From an uncultured Acidobacteriaceae bacterium (lineage in GTDB: Bacteria; Acidobacteriota; Terriglobia; Terriglobales; Acidobacteriaceae): 41,628 bases of DNA. Positions 25,601 to 32,215 of this stretch are shown here, piece after piece. The stretch lies in the NCBI GenBank assembly GCA_903911925.1, contig CAIWFH010000072.1, positions 1-41,628 on the forward strand, in the 5' to 3' direction. Numbering within the stretch: position 1 is the stretch's first letter; each line of letters starts with the position of its first letter. The notes below the pieces were generated by a model. It had not been told where the DNA came from. It did not search any database and saw nothing but the letters and a program-made list of their open reading frames with translations. The position numbers and the translations under genes were made by a program.

Positions 25601-25980
25601 TGAGCCGTGATCTCGATTTGCTCGGATGCGGCGCCCACCTGCAAAGCCGGGTACAGCGTGATGTGTTGCGCAACAGTGAGCGTTATCGAGGACTGCTCCC
25701 AGGCTTTGAAGCCTGCCTTGCTCACGCTCACCCTGTACACGCCGGGGGGCAAATCGGGGAATTCGAAAAGGCCTTGATCGGAACTCGAAACCGTGCGCGC
25801 CTGCGCAGTCCCGAGGTTGGTTAATGTTACCTGGCTGCCGGCAACAGCAGCCTGGGAAGCGTCTACGACTGAGCCACTAATTGATGCCGTACCTTGCGCG
25901 ACTGAGTGGCCTATAGCGAGGACAAAGAAGAGGCCGGCGATCAAGATTGCGGCCCTGGCTGTTTTGAAACTGCGTCTCAC
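22681..25980 (-). CDS. Oar-like TonB-dependent receptor with carboxypeptidase-regulatory domain
   Basis: 1099 residues. I chose GTG 25980 because GGGAGG lies four bases upstream; a TTG eight codons earlier is in frame but would put that site inside the gene. Signal peptide at about 1-30. Residues about 30-115 are a CarboxypepD_reg-like domain (ASISGSVVDASQAAV, GLFEFPDLPPGVYRV). A plug domain follows, with QQIEQLPLNGRNALQL, and then a 22-strand-type outer membrane barrel ending VIEFGSRLSF, with the terminal Phe expected for BAM insertion. The family imports oligosaccharides or other large ligands using TonB energy. It heads the minus-strand set that ends in two alpha-galactosidase-type enzymes, so a galactoside ligand is a reasonable guess. 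Confidence 0.93.
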   Translation of the reverse strand: MRRSFKTARAAILIAGLFFVLAIGHSVAQGTASISGSVVDASQAAVAGSQVTLTNLGTAQARTVSSSDQGLFEFPDLPPGVYRVSVSKAGFKAWEQSSITLTVAQHITLYPALQVGAASEQIEITAQAAFLTTDNSTLSGVVESQQIEQLPLNGRNALQLEALEPGIVSTGTSGQFGAIQVSFTSSGGRDIDTNYTLDGGINVDPFYAISNYYPNPDALQEFSVASRNYSARFGRGSTDVTAVTRSGTNTLHGSLFEFMRTTDLDATPYVPLATVAPTVPGFHRNQFGGAIGGHIVKSKLFYFGSYQGTQIVGSPGLATYTTIPMAERGLNGTDAVFPTTIIEPGTITPANPTGIPFPNNTIPNAEITPQAENFFTEFLPAPNQGDTTYTYPSIATSQEHQAVVKVDYQMSGKDLITVRYFLDDFPATGYGAGTGSALGTSWLSNFPYRYQDTTIGEVHTFSPSLLNDFHVTYERSVFGETTSLPFSLSAIGYSVNTESAYSNYGLTPDSSLSISGAFGAYPGAPTRDIMPTYDFNDNLSWIKGRHSINVGFQIYKNRINELQNFFTGGAMTFNGQFSGVGAADFLLGEFSNYTQISGLSSRLHQTLPSAYVQDDIKIMHHVTVNAGIRWDVVSGYHSEDGQLMTLGSTTVRSTVFPLATPGLHFAGDPGVPADVIGTRWNDIAPRFGFAWDVFGNGKTSLRAGYGLYFVPMTEGISLNRQTLIQPFCLEVSLNAGDAENIWAPFPFNGVDPYPIASSAAGLKNVAFVPDGSETTLPTVWKTQTSDEWSLSVQQALWESAVLEVNYVGSSSSHMFTSSQANWAQYIPVNGQLPTPSDPMYQQRRIYTDIGPIELDADLLSANYNSLQVVYNQQWRKGLMIKSAYTWSKNLGVNSGEGAGGQGPRNPTDWRADYGPISGSVPQVWVTSVIWKPLDGRNFSRPLKLTIGGWQIGGISTLQSGSPLTLYSGVDNSLTGIGEDSPDIVGSYNAHNSSRLEREEHWFNPAAFAPNAIGTFGTLRPNTLSNPGYVNFDINLQKNFAITERINFELRSSFYNAFNHANLNGPGNYLSSGIPPGGNFGAITSAGNPRVIEFGSRLSF

Positions 25981-25985
25981 TGTTC

Positions 25986-26011
25986 CTCCCAATGCACTTC
26001 GCAATTGGGAG
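25986..26011 (-). promoter_or_regulatory. Leader hairpin that can hide the TonB receptor ribosome binding site
   Basis: CTCCCAAT at 25986-25993 and ATTGGGAG at 26004-26011 pair perfectly over 8 bp; two further pairs form across one bulged base, leaving a five-base loop. On the mRNA the 3' arm contains the GGGAG of the ribosome binding site for the GTG start at 25980, so the hairpin would block translation when formed. This is visible directly in the sequence; its use as a switch is inference. Confidence 0.55.
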
Positions 26012-26078
26012 CAAGCTCAATCATGCCCCGAAACCTTTCGTCGTGCTGAGCAGGTTTGAAACGAGCTCCCGACTAAAA

Positions 26079-26130
26079 GTGTCGTGTACGATACCGGCTT
26101 ATCTTTATTACCGCTAATTGAGTTTGTCAA
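26079..26130 (-). promoter_or_regulatory. Promoter and LacI-type operator for the TonB operon
   Basis: On the minus strand TTGACA (26130-26125) is a perfect -35. A weak -10, TAAAGA (26107-26102), follows after 17 bases. Starting eight bases further on, at the expected transcription start, lies a 16-bp imperfect palindrome, GTGTCGTGTACGATAC on the plus strand (26079-26094), with seven of eight base steps outside or around the centre matching except one. Position over the start site is typical of a repressor operator. The LacI-family gene is divergent and begins 242 bases away. Confidence 0.5.
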
Positions 26131-26319
26131 GGGCACTTTAGTGCCGGAGAAACTGAAGTGGATTGAGGATTCCGAACCGGCGATATAAACAATTGGCCAC
26201 AAACATGTTACGAATTCAGAACCCGTACATTTCGAGCGCGGGGCAAGCGATCCTTCCGAGGCGCCTCCCGTGTTTCGCATCGGCGATCGGTCCATCTCCA
26301 GCAAAATGCTTGAATCCTG

Positions 26320-26325
26320 TATAAT
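26320..26325 (+). promoter_or_regulatory. Perfect -10 box just before the LacI-family gene
   Basis: TATAAT ends ten bases before the ATG at 26336, leaving a leader of only about three or four bases. The -35 region (TCCAGC at 17-base spacing) is poor. A near-leaderless regulator message is suggested. The rest of the 355-base gap between the divergent genes holds the receptor promoter, operator and leader hairpin; nothing else is evident. Confidence 0.45.
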
Positions 26326-26335
26326 CCGGGGCAAA

Positions 26336-27421
26336 ATGAACGACAAGCCTTCGACCTTCGCGGGGATCAAAGAAATCGCCAGGGCGCTCGGTATTTCGAT
26401 CGGGACCGTGGATCGGGCCCTGCATTCGCGCCCCGGCGTCAGCAAGGGAACTCGTGACCGCGTCCTCAGGATGGCGGAAACTTTGCAGTACCGCCCCAAC
26501 GTGGCGGCGCGCAACCTCAAATTGAACCATCGTCTCCGCGTTGGCGTCTTTCTTCCCGAGGAGATTGCGCTCTTTTTTGACCGGATCCGGGATGGAATTC
26601 GGGCAGGTCGCGATGCCGGAGGCGGAATCGGCGTCGACCTCGTCTTCCACTCTTATCCGCGCCTCGGCGAGGGGGAACTGGAGGCAATTGAGAAGTCAGA
26701 ATGGCTCCAGTTCGATGGCATCATCATGGCGCCTGGAAATCCAACTCAACTTGCTCCCATCCTCGCGAAGCTTGAGGCAAAGCGAACACCGGTAGTTTTT
26801 GTGACCACTGACGCCATCCGTCTGCCTCGGCTCGCCTCAATCACCAGCGATGAAACAGTCAGTGGCGGCATAGCCGCCGATTTGCTCGGCCGGGTTATCT
26901 CCTCTCCGACGAAGGTGGCCACAATTACCGGAGACCTTCGCATCCAGGGCCATGCCGAGAAGCTAAGGGGTTTTGCCGCTTCTTTGGCGACGCTGTCGCC
27001 GCACCTTTCTCTGTTGCCGGCCATCGAATCGCATGATTTGCCCGCCGATGCCTACCGGGGCGCGGTCGATCTGCTCAAAAGGCATCCCGATCTGGGCGGC
27101 TTGTACATTAATACGGCCAACAGCCTTCCCGTGCTTCGAGCGCTGAAGGAGCATGGCCGCCTCGGCAAAGTGCAGGTGATCACCACCGATTTGTTCCCGG
27201 AACTTATACCATTCATTGAAGATGGAATGGTTTTGGCTTCCTTGTACCAGCGACCGTTTGCCCAGGGAAAGACTGCGTTTGAAATGCTCACCGCCTATCT
27301 CACCACCAGGGTCCCCCCCAATCAGTTCATTCGCCTCACTCCGCATATTGTGCTCAGGAGCAATCTGAGCATGTTCATCGGCCTGATCTACTCCGACGAT
27401 TCAAACGCCCTCTTGATTTAG
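26336..27421 (+). CDS. LacI/GalR-family transcriptional regulator
   Basis: 361 residues from ATG 26336. The N-terminal helix-turn-helix at about 8-60 reads GIKEIARALGISIGTVDRALH, RPGVSKGTRDRV and a hinge-like YRPNVAARNL. The following domain (about 66-340) is a periplasmic-binding-protein-like sugar sensor, with LRVGVFLP, FDGIIMAPGNP, PVVFVTTDA, VATITGDLRIQGHAEKLRGF and DGMVLASLYQRPFAQG. Such proteins bind an operator dimerically and release it on binding a sugar or sugar phosphate. It sits between the two arms of the locus and probably controls both; similar operator-like sequences lie at 26079-26094 and 27506-27518. It is the natural candidate for identifying the pathway's inducing sugar. 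Confidence 0.92.
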   Translation: MNDKPSTFAGIKEIARALGISIGTVDRALHSRPGVSKGTRDRVLRMAETLQYRPNVAARNLKLNHRLRVGVFLPEEIALFFDRIRDGIRAGRDAGGGIGVDLVFHSYPRLGEGELEAIEKSEWLQFDGIIMAPGNPTQLAPILAKLEAKRTPVVFVTTDAIRLPRLASITSDETVSGGIAADLLGRVISSPTKVATITGDLRIQGHAEKLRGFAASLATLSPHLSLLPAIESHDLPADAYRGAVDLLKRHPDLGGLYINTANSLPVLRALKEHGRLGKVQVITTDLFPELIPFIEDGMVLASLYQRPFAQGKTAFEMLTAYLTTRVPPNQFIRLTPHIVLRSNLSMFIGLIYSDDSNALLI

Positions 27422-27469
27422 CCGGCTATTCATGAGAATGGACTTCGCTCTTCCACGTGCGGATTCGAG

Positions 27470-27518
27470 TTGACAACCGTTTCAGCGAGCCGGTAGATTC
27501 ACCCTGTCGTCGTTAACG
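27470..27518 (+). promoter_or_regulatory. Promoter and operator-like site for the URO-D/GH2 genes
   Basis: TTGACA at 27470-27475 is a perfect -35 and TAGATT at 27494-27499 a fair -10 after 18 bases. Just downstream GTCGTTAACGTAC (27508-27520 region) contains the 8-bp palindrome CGTTAACG at 27511-27518, over the expected start site. It resembles the site before the TonB gene (GTCGTGTACGATAC): with one gap, 11 of 13 aligned bases agree. Confidence 0.45.
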
Positions 27519-27678
27519 TACCCGCAAAGGGAATGAACGACTTGCAGGGTTCGAATTGGCCCCGTGAACGCGGCCTTTGACTAACCGAAAATGCAAGCCA
27601 TCTGCGATCCCGAAAGGTCAACCGCCGCAGCTGCCTGGGGCACATGCCCGGTAGGCTGCAGCATTCAAGAGGAGTTCG

Positions 27679-28746
27679 GTGGAACTACAAGGAAAACCCG
27701 ATTTCGACGAGGCCATGCAGCGCATTGAAGCGTGGTTCAACCATGAGACCACCGATCGTCCTCCTGTGCGCTTTTCACTGCACAACGCCGAGTTCTCAAG
27801 CGAACACGCGCCTGACAATCGACGGTGGCCAAGCCTCAAGGCTCGCTGGTTCGATGCCGAGTATCAAGTCGACTCGTTCCTCGAGTCCATCGAGGGCCGG
27901 AGGTTCTACGGCGAAACCTTCCCGGTTTTCAGCCCCAACCTCGGACCCAACGTCTACGCCGCCTTCCACGGCGCAGAATTGGATTACGCCGAAGTCACCT
28001 CCTGGGTAGAGCATTGCGTCCATGATTGGGACGACATAAAGCGCTTGAAGTTTGACCGCGACAACGAGTACTACCGTGGCATCGAAGAGCTCACTCGCCT
28101 GGCGCTCGATAAATGCCCCGGCAAGTTCCTGGTTGGGTATACCGACTTGCACGGAAGCCTCGATTGCGTCGCCGACTGGCGCGGACAGCAGGACCTTTGT
28201 CTCGACCTGAGTGACGCCCCTGAAAAAGTGCATGAAATGCTGGAGATCGCGCGCCAGAACTTTCTGCCCCTGTTCGACCACTACGATGAAGTGCTCAAGG
28301 CCCACGGCCAGCTTTCCGTCACCTGGATGAATATCCCATCGCGCGGCAAAATGCATATTCCCAGCTGCGACTTCACGTCCATGGTGTCCAGCAGGGCTTT
28401 CTGCGAGTTCTATCTGCCCTTCCTCCTTGAAGAAGTTCGGCACATGACGCACAACATCTTTCACCTGGACGGCAAAGGGCTGCTCCGCCATATCGATAAA
28501 ATCCTGGCCATCCCGGAAATCAACGCGATCCAATGGGTCCAGGGCGTCGGCGACGATCTGCCCATTCTGCAATGGATACCGGTGATTAAGAAGATTCAGG
28601 CTGCCGGCAAGGGCGTGCTGGTGGACTTGCAGTTGGATGAGTTGGAACCTTTCATCGCTGAAACCGAGCCGGACGGCCTCTTCATTTGCGTGCCCGCGGA
28701 GGAGAAGGATCAGCCGGACATTATCAAACGCCTTGAACGCTGGTAA
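27679..28746 (+). CDS. URO-D-like (uroporphyrinogen decarboxylase superfamily) protein 1
   Basis: 355 residues from GTG 27679, preceded by GAGGAG four bases upstream. The fold is recognised from the overall URO-D/methyltransferase pattern, including the core FHLDGKGLLRHID (His262, Asp264) and a C-terminal VPAEEKDQPDIIKRLERW. True HemE enzymes have an RQAGRY motif near the N-terminus; it is absent, so haem synthesis is unlikely. Relatives include corrinoid-dependent methyltransferases such as MtaA, but their His-x-Cys zinc motif is not seen and no corrinoid protein is encoded here. Its reaction is unknown. It begins the plus-strand arm after the regulator and lies 57 bases before the GH2 gene. 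Confidence 0.75.
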   Translation: MELQGKPDFDEAMQRIEAWFNHETTDRPPVRFSLHNAEFSSEHAPDNRRWPSLKARWFDAEYQVDSFLESIEGRRFYGETFPVFSPNLGPNVYAAFHGAELDYAEVTSWVEHCVHDWDDIKRLKFDRDNEYYRGIEELTRLALDKCPGKFLVGYTDLHGSLDCVADWRGQQDLCLDLSDAPEKVHEMLEIARQNFLPLFDHYDEVLKAHGQLSVTWMNIPSRGKMHIPSCDFTSMVSSRAFCEFYLPFLLEEVRHMTHNIFHLDGKGLLRHIDKILAIPEINAIQWVQGVGDDLPILQWIPVIKKIQAAGKGVLVDLQLDELEPFIAETEPDGLFICVPAEEKDQPDIIKRLERW

Positions 28747-28803
28747 CCGCTGGGAATAGCGCGAGGCAAACAGGCAACCTTCCGCTCGGGAGGGCGGAGC
28801 AAG

Positions 28804-31800
28804 ATGAACGACAGGAGCAAGAAGCGGCTCAGGCGCAGAGTGTCCAGTTCCTTCACGCATCCATGGCCGGTCTCCCGGCGCGCATTTTTAGGCATGATTG
28901 GGGCCACCGGTGTCGTGTTCGCTCAAGAGCGCACCGCGCCACTGGCGAAAGATGTGACCGGTTTCTTGAACGACAACAATCCTGTCGACTTGGCGCCCCG
29001 GCTTTCGCCTCTTCCGGAACTTTTCTCCGAAGTGGCCCAGCCGCACCTAGATCTCAATGGAACTTGGCTCTTTAATCCCGGTCCCGCGCCGGAATTCTGG
29101 AAGGGCGGACCCGATTCAGGGTGGTCCGAGATCAAAGTGCCGGGCGAATGGGCCATGCAAGGCTTCGCGGTCAAGCCCCGGCAGGCAGCCGGATATCGAT
29201 TGAGCTTCCAGGCGCCCACGGATTGGGCCGGGCAACGGGTGAAGCTTCGCTTCGATGCGGTCTACAGCAAGGCCGAAGTGTGGATGAATGGTACCCCGGT
29301 GGGGTCGCATCTGGGCGCATTCACTCCATTCGAACTCGACGTGACCAATGCGATTATCCCCGGAAAGCAGAATCTGCTCGCGTTGGCCGTAACCAGCGAT
29401 AGCCTGTCCGACGCACTCACGGTGGGGCTTGAGATGGTTGGGCACCCGATGGGCGGGATTATCCGCAAAGCGCGCCTCTTCGCCGTTCCGCCCATTAACA
29501 TCTCTTCACTTCACGTTTCCACAACGTTCGACCGCGAATACCGGAACGCCAGCCTTCGCGTGTCGATCGAAATTGTCAACGAACTCGAAAACAAAGAACA
29601 TGTGCCAGGTACGCCATGGGAAACTGCTGCGAATGTCAAGGGGGCCGAACTCTTGTTTTCGCTGCGCGAGCACGGTCCATCGGGACTCCCGGTTGCGCTT
29701 ATCCCGGCCACTGTTAAATTGCCGGCGATATCCCCTGCGGAGTTTTTGTCCCAGGAGATCGCCATTCCCATCGAAGCGCCAAAAAAGTGGGACGCCGAAC
29801 ATCCAAACTTGTACGTTCTCACCTGCGAATTGAAAGCGGGAGGCCGCACCTACACCACACAGCGACGTTTTGGCTTTCGCCAGGTCGAGGTCAAAGGAAA
29901 CCAGGTTCTGCTCAATGGCCAGCCTATTCGGCTGCGCGGCATCTCGCGCCAGGACACAGACCCTCTAACCGGCCGCACTGTCTCATTGGAAACCCATAAG
30001 CAAGACATCGAATTCCTGCAATACGCCAATTGCAACAACACTTACACATGCGCGTTCCTGCCCGACGAGGAATCTTTGAACTTATGCGACGAGGCCGGAA
30101 TCTACGTGATGGATGAACCGGGAACCTGCTGGCTTCCCGGACGAAGCGGCTTCAGGGGATATGACGACCCCAAAGCCACGCAATACTATCTGCAACCGGT
30201 CCTGGAAATGATCGAGCGGGACCGAAGCCATCCCAGCGTCATCACATGGATGCTCACGGACGAATCGATGGTTGGGAAGGACTTTGTTGAAGTGCTGAAA
30301 ATGACTCGGGCCACCGATCCATCCCGGCCTGTTCACGTTGCTTACGACCCTGGGAGCGGTGCTGAACTGGAGGGAATGGAGCCTGTGGCATCTCCGTACG
30401 ACTTGGGGAGCTGGCACTACCCAGACAAACTCCAATTCGAGCACGCGGCCCAATCCAAGCGCCCCGTCGTTTTCGATCAGTCAGTCGGCGGATATCTGGG
30501 AAATGCTCCCGAAGTGATGTGCGATCCGGGCCTGCGCGACGATTATGGGCGCGAGTACGCAATATTTTGGGAGAAACTTTGGGAGGCAAAGTCTATTTTT
30601 GGCGGACAGGCCTTCAATCTGAACGACGACCAGTACATTCATCCCTCCGGCCAGGTGAGCGGCAATGGCGATTGGGGTTTCGTCGATCCCTGGCGCCGCG
30701 CCAAGCCTGACCTGTTTCACATCAGGAAAGCACATTCGCCCGTTAAGGTCGAAGACAAGCCGCTCCCCTTGCCTATGGCCGGCCAGCCCCTACAAGTGCC
30801 CATCGAGAACCGCTATGACTTCGCCAATCTCAGTGAGGTCCGCATCGAGTGGTCGCTTGGCGATGAGTCCGGCACTGTCCAGGCCGATGTCCTCGCCCAT
30901 GGAAGAGGAACAATCTCCATCCGCCCAAAGAGCAGCGATTTGAGCGGGAAGGCCCTCTCGCTGAAGTTTCTCCGCAATGGGCGGCTGGTAGACGCTTACA
31001 AGCTGCCGATTGGCCAGACTACGGAACCAACTCCCGTCGCCGCGAACGCCAACGGAAACAAACGGGTGGAGTTGATCCAGACGGACGAAACGATCACGGC
31101 CAAGGGCGAGGGATTCGAGTGGGTCATCAGCCGCCAAACGGGGCAGATCGTCAAGGCCGGGCGCAAAGGGAAGCAAGTATTGGTGGGCGGCCCGGTCCTT
31201 ATGGTGCTTCCTACCGTGGATTTCCCCATGACGCCGGGATTTCCAGATCCGCGCCCGCAGTCGTTCGAAATTTTCAACCCGCTGTGCACGGAATGGAAGG
31301 CCGCTTCGGTATCGGCCACGCAGTCTGCCGACGCTGTCGAGATTGTCGTCGCGGGTCGATACAAGGAAGCTTCCGGAAGCTATACCATCCGCATCGACGG
31401 GCACGGCGAAGCGGCGGTCAGTTATCGCTTTACTTACACGGCAGCCGAGAAGATTGCAGCGCGCCAGATAGGGATGGTCTTCTACGCGCCCAGAACTTGC
31501 GACACTCTCTCGTGGAAGCGCAAAGCACAATGGTCTGTTTACCCCGAGGACCATGTCGGCCGGCCTGAAGGAACGGCGAAGGCGCTGCCCGATCCAAGCC
31601 TGGTGGCAAAAGCAGGCAGTTGGATGGAAACCGCATACCGCGAAAGGCCAACCTGGCCCTGGTTCATGGATGCAAATGCGCTCGGCACAAGAGACTTTCG
31701 CGCCACCCGGCGGAACATTCTGCGCGCTGCCTTGAAGGATTCCGCGGGCAATGGGATTACCGTCGTGTCCGATGGTGCGCAACATACCCGGTCTTTTTTG

Positions 31801-31962
31801 GACGCTAACCGGATTGCCCTGCTCGTTGCGTGCTACAGCGGCCCGGCATTGAACACCTCCTGGCTGCATGGACTCTGGGAAATCTCCGGCATTGAACCTA
31901 TGCCCTTGCAGGCGGGAGCTGAATTGAAAGATGTTGTGCGCCTTTCGCTTGATGGTGCGTAG
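28804..31962 (+). CDS. LacZ-type GH2 protein with Tat signal and atypical catalytic residues
   Basis: 1052 residues; GGAG lies four bases before the ATG. The Tat signal is VSRRAFLGMIGATG at about 23-36. Next come a jellyroll sugar-binding domain (about 60-230; LDLNGTWLFNPG, VPGEWAMQGF), an Ig-like domain, then a GH2 barrel from about 375 (LLNGQPIRLRGISRQDTDP) to 640. LacZ-type beta-sandwich domains occupy the rest, including one like Bgal_small_N. The acid/base motif, usually GNES, is TDES with Glu487. At the nucleophile, where enzymes show a CEY or similar Glu, the sequence is VVFDQSVGG, with Asp558 and Gln559 and no Glu. It may be a lectin-like pseudo-enzyme, or use another residue. A terminator follows. 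Confidence 0.82.
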   Translation: MNDRSKKRLRRRVSSSFTHPWPVSRRAFLGMIGATGVVFAQERTAPLAKDVTGFLNDNNPVDLAPRLSPLPELFSEVAQPHLDLNGTWLFNPGPAPEFWKGGPDSGWSEIKVPGEWAMQGFAVKPRQAAGYRLSFQAPTDWAGQRVKLRFDAVYSKAEVWMNGTPVGSHLGAFTPFELDVTNAIIPGKQNLLALAVTSDSLSDALTVGLEMVGHPMGGIIRKARLFAVPPINISSLHVSTTFDREYRNASLRVSIEIVNELENKEHVPGTPWETAANVKGAELLFSLREHGPSGLPVALIPATVKLPAISPAEFLSQEIAIPIEAPKKWDAEHPNLYVLTCELKAGGRTYTTQRRFGFRQVEVKGNQVLLNGQPIRLRGISRQDTDPLTGRTVSLETHKQDIEFLQYANCNNTYTCAFLPDEESLNLCDEAGIYVMDEPGTCWLPGRSGFRGYDDPKATQYYLQPVLEMIERDRSHPSVITWMLTDESMVGKDFVEVLKMTRATDPSRPVHVAYDPGSGAELEGMEPVASPYDLGSWHYPDKLQFEHAAQSKRPVVFDQSVGGYLGNAPEVMCDPGLRDDYGREYAIFWEKLWEAKSIFGGQAFNLNDDQYIHPSGQVSGNGDWGFVDPWRRAKPDLFHIRKAHSPVKVEDKPLPLPMAGQPLQVPIENRYDFANLSEVRIEWSLGDESGTVQADVLAHGRGTISIRPKSSDLSGKALSLKFLRNGRLVDAYKLPIGQTTEPTPVAANANGNKRVELIQTDETITAKGEGFEWVISRQTGQIVKAGRKGKQVLVGGPVLMVLPTVDFPMTPGFPDPRPQSFEIFNPLCTEWKAASVSATQSADAVEIVVAGRYKEASGSYTIRIDGHGEAAVSYRFTYTAAEKIAARQIGMVFYAPRTCDTLSWKRKAQWSVYPEDHVGRPEGTAKALPDPSLVAKAGSWMETAYRERPTWPWFMDANALGTRDFRATRRNILRAALKDSAGNGITVVSDGAQHTRSFLDANRIALLVACYSGPALNTSWLHGLWEISGIEPMPLQAGAELKDVVRLSLDGA

Positions 31963-32043
31963 TTGTGAAGAGGCCAATGGTTCAAAATCGCGATGCTGCT
32001 CGGGTTCGCTGTGCTTTGGGTGTCCCGTACGTGGTGCCACGCT

Positions 32044-32078
32044 GCCGGATGCTCCTCCTGGCATCCGGCTATTTTTCT
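32044..32078 (+). terminator. Rho-independent terminator after the GH2 gene
   Basis: GCCGGATGC (32044-32052) pairs with GCATCCGGC (32061-32069) in a perfect 9-bp stem with an eight-base loop, followed by TATTTTTC. It starts 82 bases after the stop codon and is the only hairpin in the window with a proper T-run on the coding strand. It implies the oxygenase gene downstream has its own promoter in the remaining 137 bases, where I see none convincing. Confidence 0.75.
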
Positions 32079-32215
32079 CCATCGATGGAAGCAAGAACGC
32101 GGATCAGGCAAGATTATTTCAGGCGGCTACCCCGGCCGGAAACGTGCAACGAAACTGCTCTCGCTCTTTTTGAGCAGTAGGCAACAAAGACACTACTCAC
32201 GAGGTCAAAACGCTA

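Noticed and set aside
27679..28746. Annotation as HemE of haem biosynthesis
   Set aside because: The RQAGRY motif near the N-terminus is missing and the neighbours are sugar-related; the same holds for 35499-36563.
32155..32177. CTGCTC/GAGCAG inverted repeat before the triple-fusion gene as an operator
   Set aside because: The arms are six bases with an 11-base T-rich loop and no promoter elements are clear around it.
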